Source: JAVVHH01 sp965199665 (GTDB taxonomy: Bacteria; Pseudomonadota; Alphaproteobacteria; Acetobacterales; Acetobacteraceae). From it: a stretch of 64,000 bases of DNA. Position 1 is the stretch's first letter. Each line of letters starts with the position of its first letter. The stretch is from NCBI GenBank assembly GCA_965199665.1, contig OZ241208.1, forward strand, positions 2,852,001 to 2,916,000, in the 5' to 3' direction. The notes beneath the pieces are model-generated. The model was not told the DNA's origin, made no database searches, and saw only the letters and a list, made by a program, of their open reading frames with translations. Position numbers and translations under genes: made by a program. Of the stretch, positions 9,238-17,828 are shown one piece after another.

Positions 9238-10437
9238 TTACAGGGAGGATGCGACCGCCGGCGCCAGGTCGGCCTGCTTGGCCGCCGGATGGGCCTGGTT
9301 GCGGAAGCGCAGCTCGCCGCCCGGCGCCGCATCGGGCTGGCCGATGCCGAACAGCTCCAGCCGCGAGCTACAGGTCACGGCCACGACGCCGCGGGCGGCC
9401 GGGTTGGTGAGGAACTGGCGCGCCTCGCCCTCCAGCTCCAGCTTCTCCTGCAACAGGCGCCATTCCAACTGGTCCGTGTCCTCGACGAACATGGCCAGGA
9501 TCCCCGGGCGAGTGCCGGTGAGCCGGGCGGGCGCAATGGCGGCCATGCGCTGGCGCACCGCGACGGCGACCGCGTTCTGCTGCCCCGCCCGCGCCGCCAG
9601 CACGAACACGCCGCCGCCCGCGCTGGCCACCGCCAGATGTGCCTCCGGCCCGAACTCCTCGCGCAGGCGCGGCATCAGCCCGAGTTCGTCGGCCTGCGCG
9701 GCCGCCAGCATCAACGGATCGAGCCGCAGCACCACCGCCTCGTCGCTATCGGCCCGGCGTTGCTCCGACAGCATCTGGCTGATCCGCCGGTGCAACGCCG
9801 GCAGCAACCCGGTCTCGTCGCAACTCGGCTGCTTGAGCCCGAGCGGGAAAGTCAGCTTCAACAGGTAACGGCCGGGATGGGCGCGCAACCAGGTCTGCAG
9901 GTCCGGGTCGATCCGGTCCACCAGGCGGAACCAGGCATCGCGATGCACGCCGCGGCCTTCTTCGGCGGAGACCACGTCGCAGGCGATCTCCGCCTCCGCC
10001 GTGCCGCGCCGGATCAGCAGATCGTAGGGCGCCCCCTCCTCCAGCCCGGCATGCTCGACCTCGAACTCGCGGGAGCGCTGCAACGACGCCGTGCGCAGGA
10101 GGTGGAACAGGCCGATGAAGGTGTTGGGCCCGGTCAACGACTCCCGGCAGATCGCCCCCAACCGGGCACGGCCGGCCTGCGGCATGCGTCCATGGAGCGC
10201 CACGGCGTCGGCGGCGTAGGTGATGATCTGGGTCTCGACCTTGTTCAGCGGCCGGTTCGGCATCCCGCGCGACAGCCGGTCGATCACCAGCTCGATCGCG
10301 TGGCGCTGCTGCAGGCTCTTGCGCTCGCGGGTGGCGGCGCCGGCGCTGCGCAGCCCGTCCATCCGCTGCGCCCAAAGGCGCGCATCGGCGATGCCGATGA
10401 AAGCAGCCAGCATCGCCGGGAAATCGTTCGCGACCAT
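9238..10437 (-). CDS. Hypothetical protein, last gene of the fabI-aroC run
   Basis: A 399-residue protein (403 if a TTG at 10449, overlapping the aroC stop as TTGA, is the start). I do not recognise the family. It has no signal peptide or membrane helix. The sequence looks like a real folded protein with balanced composition, e.g. RLSRGMPNRPLNKVETQIITY, SLTGPNTFIGLFHLLRTASL, and AAIAPARLTGTRPGILAMFVED. The middle includes RGVHRDAWFRLVDRID and a Lys/Phe-rich strand. The tight overlap with aroC suggests co-translation, but nothing points to a shikimate role. ATG 10437 is chosen as the more conservative start. Confidence 0.72.
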   Translation of the reverse strand: MVANDFPAMLAAFIGIADARLWAQRMDGLRSAGAATRERKSLQQRHAIELVIDRLSRGMPNRPLNKVETQIITYAADAVALHGRMPQAGRARLGAICRESLTGPNTFIGLFHLLRTASLQRSREFEVEHAGLEEGAPYDLLIRRGTAEAEIACDVVSAEEGRGVHRDAWFRLVDRIDPDLQTWLRAHPGRYLLKLTFPLGLKQPSCDETGLLPALHRRISQMLSEQRRADSDEAVVLRLDPLMLAAAQADELGLMPRLREEFGPEAHLAVASAGGGVFVLAARAGQQNAVAVAVRQRMAAIAPARLTGTRPGILAMFVEDTDQLEWRLLQEKLELEGEARQFLTNPAARGVVAVTCSSRLELFGIGQPDAAPGGELRFRNQAHPAAKQADLAPAVASSL

Positions 10438-10445
10438 CGCCCGGC

Positions 10446-11549
10446 TCAATTGCGTGCCAGACGCGCGTCAGTCGGCGCATGCGGGTTCTGGGCCCGATGC
10501 CGCAGCAAGTGGTCGGCCAGGACGCACGCGACCATCGCCTCACCGACCGGGACAGCTCGGATACCCACACACGGATCATGGCGGCCCTTGGTGGCGATGT
10601 CCACGTCGCTGCCGAAGCGATCCACCGATTGTTGCGCGATCAGGATGGAGCTGGTCGGCTTGACGGCAAAGCGCGCCACGATCGGCTGCCCGGTGCTGAT
10701 GCCGCCCAGCACGCCCCCGGCATGGTTGGCCGCGAAACCGACGACCCCGTCCTCCATGCGCATCGGGTCGGCATTGTCCTCGCCATGCGCGGCCGCCGCG
10801 GCGAAGCCGTCGCCGATCTCGACGCCCTTGGCGGCATTGATCCCCATCAGCGCGCCCGCCAACTCGGCATCCAGCTTGCCGTAGATCGGGGCCCCCAGCC
10901 CGGGCGGCACGCCCTCGGCCACGACCTCGATCACGGCGCCGACGCTCGAGCCGGCCTTGCGCACCGCCGCCAGATCCCCCTCCCACAACGAGGCGGTCTC
11001 CGCATCCGGGCAGAAAAACGGGTTCTGCCCGATTTGCTCCCACGACCACCGAGCCCGGTCGATCGCGCGCCCGCCGATCTGGACCAACGCGCCGCGCACC
11101 CGCACCGCCTTGCCCAGCACCAGCCGCGCCACCGCGCCCGCCGCGACCCGGCACGCCGTCTCCCGCGCCGACGAGCGGCCGCCGCCGCGGTAGTCGCGGA
11201 TCCCGTATTTCAGCTGATAGGTGACATCCGCATGGCCGGGCCGGAATTGCTGCGCGATGGCGCCGTAATCGCGCGACCGCTGATCGACGTTCTCGATCTG
11301 CAGCGCGATCGGCGTGCCGGTGGTCCGTCCCTCGAACACGCCCGACAGGATGCGCACGGCGTCCGGCTCCTGCCGCTGGGTCGTGAACTGGGATTGTCCG
11401 GGCCGGCGGCGATCGAGCCAGGGCTGAATGGCCGCCTCGTCGAGCGGCAGCAGCGGTGGACAGCCGTCGATGACGCAGCCGATGGCCGGCCCGTGGCTCT
11501 CGCCCCAGGTAGTGACGCGGAACAGATGGCCGAAACTATTGTGGCTCAC
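10446..11549 (-). CDS. aroC: Chorismate synthase
   Basis: A 367-residue AroC, which converts 5-enolpyruvylshikimate-3-phosphate to chorismate using reduced FMN, the last common step to aromatic amino acids. The N-terminus MSHNSFGHLFRVTTWGESHG is the first family signature. RPGHADVTYQLKYGIRDYRG and GGGRSSARETA form the second block, and RHDPCVGIRAVPVGEAM the third. The start is GTG at 11549, immediately after the fabI stop TAA with no spacer, so it is almost certainly translated from the fabI transcript. Confidence 0.97.
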   Translation of the reverse strand: MSHNSFGHLFRVTTWGESHGPAIGCVIDGCPPLLPLDEAAIQPWLDRRRPGQSQFTTQRQEPDAVRILSGVFEGRTTGTPIALQIENVDQRSRDYGAIAQQFRPGHADVTYQLKYGIRDYRGGGRSSARETACRVAAGAVARLVLGKAVRVRGALVQIGGRAIDRARWSWEQIGQNPFFCPDAETASLWEGDLAAVRKAGSSVGAVIEVVAEGVPPGLGAPIYGKLDAELAGALMGINAAKGVEIGDGFAAAAAHGEDNADPMRMEDGVVGFAANHAGGVLGGISTGQPIVARFAVKPTSSILIAQQSVDRFGSDVDIATKGRHDPCVGIRAVPVGEAMVACVLADHLLRHRAQNPHAPTDARLARN

Positions 11550-12392
11550 TTACTCCGCCACGTTGATGTCGGGCGCGGCTGGGTTCTTCATGCCGACGAT
11601 GTGGTAGCCGCTGTCCACGTGGTGCACTTCACCCGTCACGCCGGCGGAAAGCGGGCTCAGCAGATACAGCCCGGCGCCGCCCACTTCGTCCAGCGAGACA
11701 TTGCGCTCCAGCGGAGAGTTGTACTGGTTCCAGCGCAGGATATAGCGGAAATCGCCGATGCCGCTCGCCGCCAGCGTCTTCATCGGCCCGGCGGACAGCG
11801 CGTTGACGCGGATCCCCTGCCCGCCGAGATCGGCCGCGAGATAGCGCACGGAGCTCTCCAGCGCCGCCTTGGCCACGCCCATGACGTTGTAGTGCGGCAT
11901 CACCCGCTCGGCGCCGAGATAGGTCAACGTCAGCAGCGAGCCGCCCGGCCGCATCATCGGCACGGCCCGCTGCGCCACCGCGGTGAACGAGAAGCACGAG
12001 ATGTCCATCGCGGTGAGGAAAGCCTGGCGCGGCGTATCGAGGTATTTGCCGCGCAGGTATTGCTTGTCGGCCCAGCCGATGGCGTGCAGCACGAAGTCGA
12101 TCCCGTCCCAACGCTCGCCAACGGCGGCAAAGGCACGATCGATGCTCGCATCGTCGCTCACGTCGCACGGGAAGACGAGGTCGCTGCCGATGCCGCTGGC
12201 CAGGGGACGCACGCGCTTCTCCAGCGCCTCGCCCTGGAAGGTGAAGGCCAGCTCCGCGCCCTGGGCGGCACAGGCGGCGGCGATGCCCCACGCGATGGAG
12301 CGCTCGTTCGCCACACCCATCACGATCCCGCGCTTGCCCTGCATGAGCGTCCCGCTGGCGGGCCCGGGCACGGTTTGCGGGGCTTCTGGCAT
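11550..12392 (-). CDS. fabI: Enoyl-[acyl-carrier-protein] reductase (NADH)
   Basis: A 280-residue short-chain reductase of the FabI type that reduces enoyl-ACP in fatty acid elongation and is the target of triclosan and diazaborines. The cofactor region reads KRGIVMGVANERSIAWGIA near residues 20-37. The catalytic set Tyr158, Tyr168 and Lys175 sits in TYLGAERVMPHYNVMGVAK. It has a short extra N-terminus of about 15 residues before the FabI core; the Met at residue 17 is another possible start. It heads the leftward fabI-aroC-unknown gene run and diverges from pdxH across a 294-bp region rich in inverted repeats. Confidence 0.96.
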   Translation of the reverse strand: MPEAPQTVPGPASGTLMQGKRGIVMGVANERSIAWGIAAACAAQGAELAFTFQGEALEKRVRPLASGIGSDLVFPCDVSDDASIDRAFAAVGERWDGIDFVLHAIGWADKQYLRGKYLDTPRQAFLTAMDISCFSFTAVAQRAVPMMRPGGSLLTLTYLGAERVMPHYNVMGVAKAALESSVRYLAADLGGQGIRVNALSAGPMKTLAASGIGDFRYILRWNQYNSPLERNVSLDEVGGAGLYLLSPLSAGVTGEVHHVDSGYHIVGMKNPAAPDINVAE

Positions 12393-12458
12393 GGGTGGAC
12401 CTCGATAAACGGACAGGACGGGCGTGGTGGCACAGGCCGGGCAGGAGGGAAAGAGCCC

Positions 12459-12499
12459 AGAGCACTTCCCGAGCCAGAACGCTCGGGACGTCGTGCTCT
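12459..12499. other. Large inverted repeat between fabI and pdxH
   Basis: AGAGCAC...TCCCGAGC, a 6-base loop, then GCTCGGGA...GTGCTCT. The inner arm (12467-12474 with 12481-12488) is a perfect 8-bp stem and the outer arm a perfect 7-bp stem. Both flanking genes point outward, so this is not a simple terminator. It could be an operator or a leader-RNA structure. Confidence 0.65.
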
Positions 12500-12525
12500 A
12501 TCTCATTGACAGCAGAGCAACTTTC

Positions 12526-12554
12526 GCTGACCGGACCGGCTCGGTTCGGTCAGC
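12526..12554. other. Second hairpin between fabI and pdxH
   Basis: GCTGACCGGACC (12526-12537) pairs with GGTTCGGTCAGC (12543-12554), 11 of 12 positions, around a 5-base loop. It lies 27 bp from the first inverted repeat. No known riboswitch consensus was recognised. The rest of the 294-bp gap shows no gene. Confidence 0.6.
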
Positions 12555-12686
12555 AGTCGCTCTAGCATGTCTCCGCCCATTGCCGGGCATCGTTGCCGAG
12601 CCGCAAGCTGCGCACGTATTGCCGCCGGCCGCCCCCGCCCCAAACTCCATTGATCCGGACGCTCCCCCGACCGACCCGAGGACGCC

Positions 12687-13310
12687 ATGCCCGACACGCC
12701 GATCCCCACGTCATCCGCCAGCGTCATCCCCGACACCGACGACCCCTTTCGCCTATTCGCGGAATGGCTGGACGCCGCGCGGGCCAGCGAACCGAACGAT
12801 CCCAATGCGCTGGCCTTGGCGACCACCACGGCGGACGGGCATCCCTCCGTGCGCATGGTGCTGCTGAAGGATGTCGGCCCCGAGGGCTTCACGTTCTACA
12901 CCAACTTCGAGAGCCGCAAGGGCGGCGAGCTGCAGGCCAACCCGCACGCGGCCATGCTGTTCCACTGGAAGACGCTGCGGCGGCAGGTCCGCGTGGAAGG
13001 GCCCGTCACGCCGGTGACGGACGCGGAGGCGGATGCGTATTTCGCCAGCCGCGCCCGCATCTCCCGCCTCGGCGCGCTGGCCTCCGACCAGTCCCGCCCG
13101 CTGCCCTCCCGCGCGACGCTGGAGCAGCGGGTGCAGGAGATGGACGAACGCTACCCGGGCGACAGCGTGCCGCGGCCGGCGCACTGGTCCGGCTTCCGCC
13201 TGGCGCCTGAAAGCCTCGAATTCTGGCAGGACATGCCGTTCCGCCTGCACGACCGCCGGGTGTGGCATCGCGAGGGCGCGGGTTGGCGGCGGGAAGCGCT
13301 GTATCCTTAG
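12687..13310 (+). CDS. pdxH: Pyridoxamine 5'-phosphate oxidase
   Basis: A 207-residue FMN enzyme that oxidises pyridoxine or pyridoxamine 5'-phosphate to PLP. Visible family blocks are HPSVRMVLLKDVGPEGFTFY and NFESRKGGELQANPHAAMLF near residues 52-92, the RRQVRVEGPV FMN-site strand, and the C-terminal substrate site ESLEFWQDMPFRLHDR with the RREALYP end. Length is normal. It stands alone on the plus strand between the fabI divergent region and a UspA gene. Confidence 0.96.
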   Translation: MPDTPIPTSSASVIPDTDDPFRLFAEWLDAARASEPNDPNALALATTTADGHPSVRMVLLKDVGPEGFTFYTNFESRKGGELQANPHAAMLFHWKTLRRQVRVEGPVTPVTDAEADAYFASRARISRLGALASDQSRPLPSRATLEQRVQEMDERYPGDSVPRPAHWSGFRLAPESLEFWQDMPFRLHDRRVWHREGAGWRREALYP

Positions 13311-13371
13311 CTGGCGCGGCCCTCCCCCAGTGTCCTAAGAAAGCGTTCGAAGCTTTGTAGGGAGACGACGG

Positions 13372-14232
13372 ATGCCCATTCGGAGATTGCTCCTGCCGCT
13401 GACCGGCACCGCCGCCGGCGAGGCCGCGCTCGGCAGCGCGTTGATGGTCGCGCGCATGTGGAACGCCCACCTGACGGCGCTGCACGTCCGCATCGATAGC
13501 CGCGACGTCGCACCGCTGGCCGGCGAAGGCCTCTCGGGCGCGATGATCGAGGAGATGATGTCGGCCACCGAAAAGGAGAGCAGCGAGCGGAGCGACGCCG
13601 TGCGCTCCCTGTTCGACCGCTTCGTCGCCCAGCACGGGGTGACGGTCGCCGACCCCACCGTGCGCGGCCCCACCGCGAACTTCCACGGCGTCACCGGCCG
13701 CGAGGAGGACCTGGTCGCCCAGCTCGCCCGCTTGTGCGACCTCACCGTCGTGCCGCACCCGGAGGCCGGCGACGACGTCAGCAGCAGCGACGCGCTGCAC
13801 GCGGTGTTGTTCGATAGCGGGCGCCCGGTGCTGATCGCCCCGCAAACCCCGCCCGCGGCCATCGGCACCCGCATCTGCGTGGCCTGGAACGGCACGGCGG
13901 AGAGCGCCGCCGCGGTCCAGGCCGCGATCCCCTGGATGCAGCGCGCCACCGCCGTGCGCATCCTGCATTCCAGCGACTACCAGCGCCGCGGCCCCGGCGC
14001 CGCCGAGATCGCCAGCTACCTCATGCTGCACGACATCCGCGCCGAGACGGTGTCGTTCAAGCCGGTCGACCGCGACGTCGGCCGCGGCCTGCTCGCCGCC
14101 GCGGGCGAGTTCGGCGCGGACCTGCTGACCATGGGCGCCTACTCCCATTCCCGCATCCGCCAGCTCATCCTGGGCGGCGTGACGCGGCACGTGCTGGAAC
14201 GGGCGGCCATTCCGGTGATGATGAACCGGTGA
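13372..14232 (+). CDS. Tandem universal stress protein (UspA family)
   Basis: A 286-residue protein with two Usp folds. The first half begins IRRLLLPLTGTAAGEAAL; the second begins TRICVAWNGTAESAAAVQ near residue 163. The C-terminal nucleotide-binding signature is complete in the second half (MGAYSHSRIRQLILGGVTRHVL). The first half lacks an equivalent glycine motif, so probably only one half binds ATP. Usp proteins act in the cytosol in stress survival by unclear means. AGGGAG lies about 8 bases before the ATG. Confidence 0.9.
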   Translation: MPIRRLLLPLTGTAAGEAALGSALMVARMWNAHLTALHVRIDSRDVAPLAGEGLSGAMIEEMMSATEKESSERSDAVRSLFDRFVAQHGVTVADPTVRGPTANFHGVTGREEDLVAQLARLCDLTVVPHPEAGDDVSSSDALHAVLFDSGRPVLIAPQTPPAAIGTRICVAWNGTAESAAAVQAAIPWMQRATAVRILHSSDYQRRGPGAAEIASYLMLHDIRAETVSFKPVDRDVGRGLLAAAGEFGADLLTMGAYSHSRIRQLILGGVTRHVLERAAIPVMMNR

Positions 14233-14295
14233 TCGGTTTCAACTCCGTGTCACCGCACTGCAACCGTGTGGTCGAGGGTTCGTTTGCTTCGAACC

Positions 14296-14448
14296 ATGAC
14301 CCGAACGATCGACATGACCGAGATCGATGAGCACGACCTGTCGGAGCTCGACCAACTGATCAACGACCCCGACGTGCCCATGCAGGCCGAGCGGGTTTGG
14401 GAGTTGTTGGACAAGCTGGCGGCTCGATCGGTGCCGCCGGCGGGCTAA
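14296..14448 (+). CDS. Small hypothetical acidic protein
   Basis: A 50-residue ORF; starts at GTG 14266 or ATG 14314 are also possible. The core DLSELDQLINDPDVPMQAER followed by VWELLDKLA has the look of a conserved small alphaproteobacterial protein: amphipathic, acidic, helix-forming. No good ribosome binding site is seen for any start. The gene sits between the UspA gene and the tRNA-Pro on the opposite strand. Function unknown. Confidence 0.5.
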   Translation: MTRTIDMTEIDEHDLSELDQLINDPDVPMQAERVWELLDKLAARSVPPAG

Positions 14449-14463
14449 GCTCCAGGCGGTGGC

Positions 14464-14540
14464 TGGTCGGGGCGAGAGGATTCGAACCTCCGGCCTCCTG
14501 CTCCCAAAGCAGGCGTACTACCAGGCTGTACTACACCCCG
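14464..14540 (-). tRNA. tRNA-Pro (UGG)
   Basis: A 77-nt cloverleaf with encoded CCA. The 7-bp acceptor stem CGGGGTG/CGCCCCG has one G-U pair. The anticodon stem CCTGC/GCAGG encloses the loop TTTGGGA, giving anticodon UGG. The T arm contains GGTTCGAATCC. It lies downstream of the DUF192 gene on the same strand. Confidence 0.97.
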
Positions 14541-14596
14541 CGCCACGCTCCGTATGGAGCGCGGCGCCGGGTCGCGCAAGTGAACTCGCGGCGCGC

Positions 14597-15079
14597 TCAG
14601 GATTTCGCGGCGAAGATCCGTTGTTCCACCTTGTCGCCGACATGGATGCCCAGCCGCCGAGCGGTGCCGGCCCGTAGCTCCAACGTGGCGCGCACCGGGC
14701 CGCCGCTCTCGATGGTCGCCAGGCTGCGCGGGGTGGTGTTCTCCGCGATGCGGCGAATGGTGCCGTCCGCCGCGATGAACACCATGTCGAGCGACGACAC
14801 GGTGTTGCGCATCCACATGGCGCTGTCTCGGGGCGCGCCCCAGTCGAACAGCATGCCGCCATCCTCCGGGATGTTCTCGCGGAACATCAGCCCGGTTTCC
14901 TGCTGGTCCGGGGTCAGCGCCATCTCGACGTTGAACTCCCGCCGCTGACCGTCGCGCGTGACGATCACGAGCTTCTCCTTGGGCAACTCGGGTTGCGCGG
15001 TGGCGATGTCGTCGGCCTCGGCCGTGGTGGTCATCAGCAGGAACCCTAGCGAGGAGAGGAGGAGGGAGCGGCGCTTCAT
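14597..15079 (-). CDS. Exported DUF192-family protein
   Basis: A 160-residue protein with an N-terminal signal peptide (MKRRSLLLSSLGFLLMTTTA) followed by the DUF192 domain. Typical blocks are LTPDQQETGLMFRENIPEDG, MWMRNTVSSLDMVFIAADG, and ELRAGTARRLGIHVGDKVE. The biochemical role of DUF192 is not established. Its start overlaps the end of the deacetylase gene by 4 bases (ATGA type), so the two are translationally coupled and probably co-transcribed from farther upstream. Confidence 0.92.
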   Translation of the reverse strand: MKRRSLLLSSLGFLLMTTTAEADDIATAQPELPKEKLVIVTRDGQRREFNVEMALTPDQQETGLMFRENIPEDGGMLFDWGAPRDSAMWMRNTVSSLDMVFIAADGTIRRIAENTTPRSLATIESGGPVRATLELRAGTARRLGIHVGDKVEQRIFAAKS

Positions 15080-16191
15080 GGGACGACCTCTTGGCGTGTG
15101 ACCTGCGAGACCACCCGCTCGACCTCCTCGCGAACGGGGCCTTCGCGCGGGGCGTCGCGGATGGTGGTGAACCAGTGTTCCGGCGGGTTGCGGCCCGCGG
15201 CGCGGTTATACACGAGCGCGCGCAGCACCGCCTCCGCGGCCGGCGTGGTCCGGGCCGGGATCTCGATGCCGTTCAGGATGGCCCAAACGCCGGCCCAGCA
15301 CCGCCCGACAGTGTACGGGTTGTAGCCACCACCGCCGGTCACGACCAAGCGCGGCGCCATGTCGCGCAGAGCGGCGGCAACCGCGAAATGGGCGTTGTTG
15401 CTCAACGACAGCTTGGCCAGCGGATCCTCTTCCAGCGCGTCGGCGCCGCATTGCAGGAAGATCGCCTGCGGCCGCCGTGCCCGGATGAGCGGCAGCACCG
15501 CTCCCTCCATCACATGCCGCATCTCCGTGTCGTTGAAGCCCGGCGGCACCGGCAGGTTGCGCGCCGCACCGCCGGCCCGGTCGCCGGCCAACCCGGTGAA
15601 CGGCCAGCGCCCGGCCTCGTGGATCGAGATCGTCAGCACCCGGTCGTCGTCGGCGAACGCGTCCTGCACGCCGTCGCCATGATGGGCGTCGATGTCGAGA
15701 TAGACGATGTTGTCCAGCCCGGCCTCAAGCCAGGTGAGTAGGCCGAGCACGGGGTCGTTGAGGTAGCAGAACCCGCTGGCCCGCGCGGGCCGGCCATGAT
15801 GCGTGCCGCCCCCGGGGCAGTGCACGATGCCGCCTTCCAGCGCGAGCCGGCACGCCAGCATGACGCCGCCGGCCGAGGTCATGGGCCGGCGATAGATCTC
15901 GGCATACACCGGGTTGCCTTCGGCGCCGATGCGGAAGCGCGCGCGGTCTTCGTCCGACACGGCCCCGTCGCGCTCGGCCCGCTGCAGCGCTTCCACGTAT
16001 TCGGGCTCGTGGAAGCGCAGCACGTCGTCGAGCTCGGCCATCGGCGCCGTGCGGAACTGCCCCTCGTCGAGCCAGCCCATGGCGCGGCACAGATCGGTGC
16101 AGGTGGTCACCCGCGGGATCGCCAGCGGATGCTTCGCGCCGTAGGTGGACCGCCGGTAGATCTCGCTGCCGATGTAGAGCGGACGGATCAA
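15076..16191 (-). CDS. Histone deacetylase-like amidohydrolase (AcuC-type)
   Basis: A 371-residue zinc amidohydrolase of the class I HDAC/AcuC/acetylpolyamine amidohydrolase superfamily. The charge-relay and zinc motifs are present: GGGTHHGRP near residue 130, VYLDIDAHHGDGVQDAF near residue 165, the third metal Asp in LQCGADALEEDP, and the catalytic-loop Tyr in GGGGYNPY. The bacterial substrate could be acetylated protein lysines or polyamines. The downstream DUF192 gene overlaps it. The DUF1330 gene lies 10 bp upstream on the same strand. Confidence 0.92.
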   Translation of the reverse strand: MIRPLYIGSEIYRRSTYGAKHPLAIPRVTTCTDLCRAMGWLDEGQFRTAPMAELDDVLRFHEPEYVEALQRAERDGAVSDEDRARFRIGAEGNPVYAEIYRRPMTSAGGVMLACRLALEGGIVHCPGGGTHHGRPARASGFCYLNDPVLGLLTWLEAGLDNIVYLDIDAHHGDGVQDAFADDDRVLTISIHEAGRWPFTGLAGDRAGGAARNLPVPPGFNDTEMRHVMEGAVLPLIRARRPQAIFLQCGADALEEDPLAKLSLSNNAHFAVAAALRDMAPRLVVTGGGGYNPYTVGRCWAGVWAILNGIEIPARTTPAAEAVLRALVYNRAAGRNPPEHWFTTIRDAPREGPVREEVERVVSQVTRQEVVP

Positions 16192-16201
16192 TGAGAGCGG
16201 G

Positions 16202-16495
16202 TCAGCCGACGCCCTCGACGATGCGGAAATCCCGCTCTACCGCGCCACGGAGCGCGTCCAGCGCTTCGCCGTACTCCGCGCTGTCATGCGCGGTGCGGGC
16301 CGCGTCCACGCTGTCGAACTCGACCACAACGGTGCGCCCGACGATCCCTTCCTCGTGCGCTTCGGCCGCGACGCCGCGCACCACGAAGCGGCCGCCATGC
16401 TTCTGGATCGCCGGCGCCGCCAGCTTGGCGTAGGCGGCCAGCTTGCCGTCGTCGTGCACCGCCCGATAGCAGCTCACCCAATATCCCTTGGCCAT
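16202..16495 (-). CDS. DUF1330 family protein
   Basis: A 97-residue dimeric alpha+beta-barrel type protein: MAKGYWVSCYRAVHDDGKLA, then GGRFVVRGVAAEAHEEG and the typical VVVEFDSVDAARTAHDSAEY. The family is widespread and of unknown function. The frame is open 38 codons further upstream, but the ATG at 16495 has a strong GGGAGG box 7 bases before it and matches the family start. It sits between ilvA and the deacetylase gene. Confidence 0.9.
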   Translation of the reverse strand: MAKGYWVSCYRAVHDDGKLAAYAKLAAPAIQKHGGRFVVRGVAAEAHEEGIVGRTVVVEFDSVDAARTAHDSAEYGEALDALRGAVERDFRIVEGVG

Positions 16496-16553
16496 GATCG
16501 TCCCTCCCTTGAAGCGGCGAACCTCGGATGCCGCCGGCCGATTGTAAAGCCGG

Positions 16554-17750
16554 TCAGCTCCGCCGCAGGGCGTAGCTTCCGGACAGCGCAGCCATGATCT
16601 GGTCGGCATGCGCCGGGTCGCGCGCCTCGATCATCAGCTCCAGCTCCGCCGACTGCACGCTCGGCGCATCGAACAGGCGCTGGTGGACCACCTCGATGAT
16701 GTTGCCGCCGGAGCCGCCGATCCGGGTCGTGATGTCGGCCAGCACGCCGGGTCGATCCGGAATGTCCATCGCCAGCCGGAGCAACCGCCCGTCGCGCAAC
16801 AGGCCGCGCAGCAGCACGTTGGCCAGGATGCGCCCGTCGATGTTGCCGCCGCACACCACCGTGCCGACCCGGCGCCCGCGGAACCGCTCGGGATGCGCCA
16901 GCAGCGCGCCGACGCCGATCGCCCCGGCCCCTTCCGCCACCTGCTTGGCCCCCTCCGCCAGCAGGGAGATCGCGTCCTCCACCACCCGCTCGGGCACCAC
17001 CAGAACCTCGCGCACGCGGCCCTCGATCGCCCGCAGGCAGTGCTCGCCCACGCGGGACACGGCGATGCCCTCCGCGATGGTCGCCCCGCCCGCCACGCCG
17101 TCGCGCCCGGCCAGCGCGGCCTGTAGGGAGGCGTGGCTCTCCACCTCGACCCCGATGACCTCCACGTCCGGTCGCACGCCCGCCGCGGCCACCGCGCAGC
17201 CCGCGATCATGCCGCCGCCGCCGACCGGGATCAGCAGCACCTCGATCTCCGGCGCGTCCTCCAGGAACTCCAGCGCCAGCGTGCCCTGGCCGGCCATGAC
17301 CGCTTCGTCGTCATACGGGTGCACGAAGACGCGGCCGTCCCGCTCGGCCAGCGCGTGCGCGTGCGCCGCCGCATCGACCAGGAGCTCGCCGTGCAGCACG
17401 ACCTCGGCGCCCCAGGCCCGGGTCCGGCTCACCTTGGTCGCCGGCGTGAACAACGGCATCACGATCGTCGCGTGCAGGCCCAGCAAGCTCGCATGCCGCG
17501 CCACTGCCTGCGCGTGATTGCCGGCCGACATCGCGATCACGCCGCGCGCCCGCTCCTCGGCCGTCAGCAGGGCCAGCCGGTTGGCGGCGCCGCGCTCCTT
17601 GAAGGAGCCGATCCGCTGCAGGTTCTCCAGCTTCAGCGACACGTCCGCGCCGGTCGCCTGGCTCAGCGCGTGCGACGGGATCGACGGCGTGCGCAGCACC
17701 CGCCCCTCGATCCGCCGCGCCGCCGCGCGCACGTCTTCCAACCCGATCAT
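16554..17750 (-). CDS. ilvA: Threonine ammonia-lyase with C-terminal ACT domain
   Basis: A 398-residue PLP enzyme converting threonine to 2-oxobutanoate and ammonia. The PLP lysine is Lys51 in RIGSFKERGAANRL. The phosphate-binding glycine loop is PVGGGGMIAG near residue 178. The C-terminus (~320-398) is a single ACT domain (LAMDIPDRPGVLADITTRIG), the short form rather than the double-ACT E. coli IlvA. It may serve isoleucine synthesis or catabolism. It lies upstream of the DUF1330 gene and downstream of greA with an intrinsic terminator between them, so it probably has its own promoter. Confidence 0.93.
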   Translation of the reverse strand: MIGLEDVRAAARRIEGRVLRTPSIPSHALSQATGADVSLKLENLQRIGSFKERGAANRLALLTAEERARGVIAMSAGNHAQAVARHASLLGLHATIVMPLFTPATKVSRTRAWGAEVVLHGELLVDAAAHAHALAERDGRVFVHPYDDEAVMAGQGTLALEFLEDAPEIEVLLIPVGGGGMIAGCAVAAAGVRPDVEVIGVEVESHASLQAALAGRDGVAGGATIAEGIAVSRVGEHCLRAIEGRVREVLVVPERVVEDAISLLAEGAKQVAEGAGAIGVGALLAHPERFRGRRVGTVVCGGNIDGRILANVLLRGLLRDGRLLRLAMDIPDRPGVLADITTRIGGSGGNIIEVVHQRLFDAPSVQSAELELMIEARDPAHADQIMAALSGSYALRRS

Positions 17751-17767
17751 CGCACAACCCCGTACAT

Positions 17768-17797
17768 GAAAAACCCTCCCCCGCGCGCGAGGGAGGG
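17768..17797 (-). terminator. Rho-independent terminator of greA
   Basis: On the minus strand the sequence reads CCCTCCC, a GC-rich loop, GGGAGGG, then TTTTT. The 7-bp stem and five Ts lie about 30 bases after the greA stop. It separates carA-carB-greA from ilvA. Confidence 0.85.
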
Positions 17798-17828
17798 CAC
17801 GGCGAGGATCATCCCGCGCCGAGCTGGA

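Noticed and set aside
14464..14540. tRNA-Pro as an integration site for a mobile element
   Set aside because: No duplicated tRNA 3' end, integrase or composition change was seen on either side.
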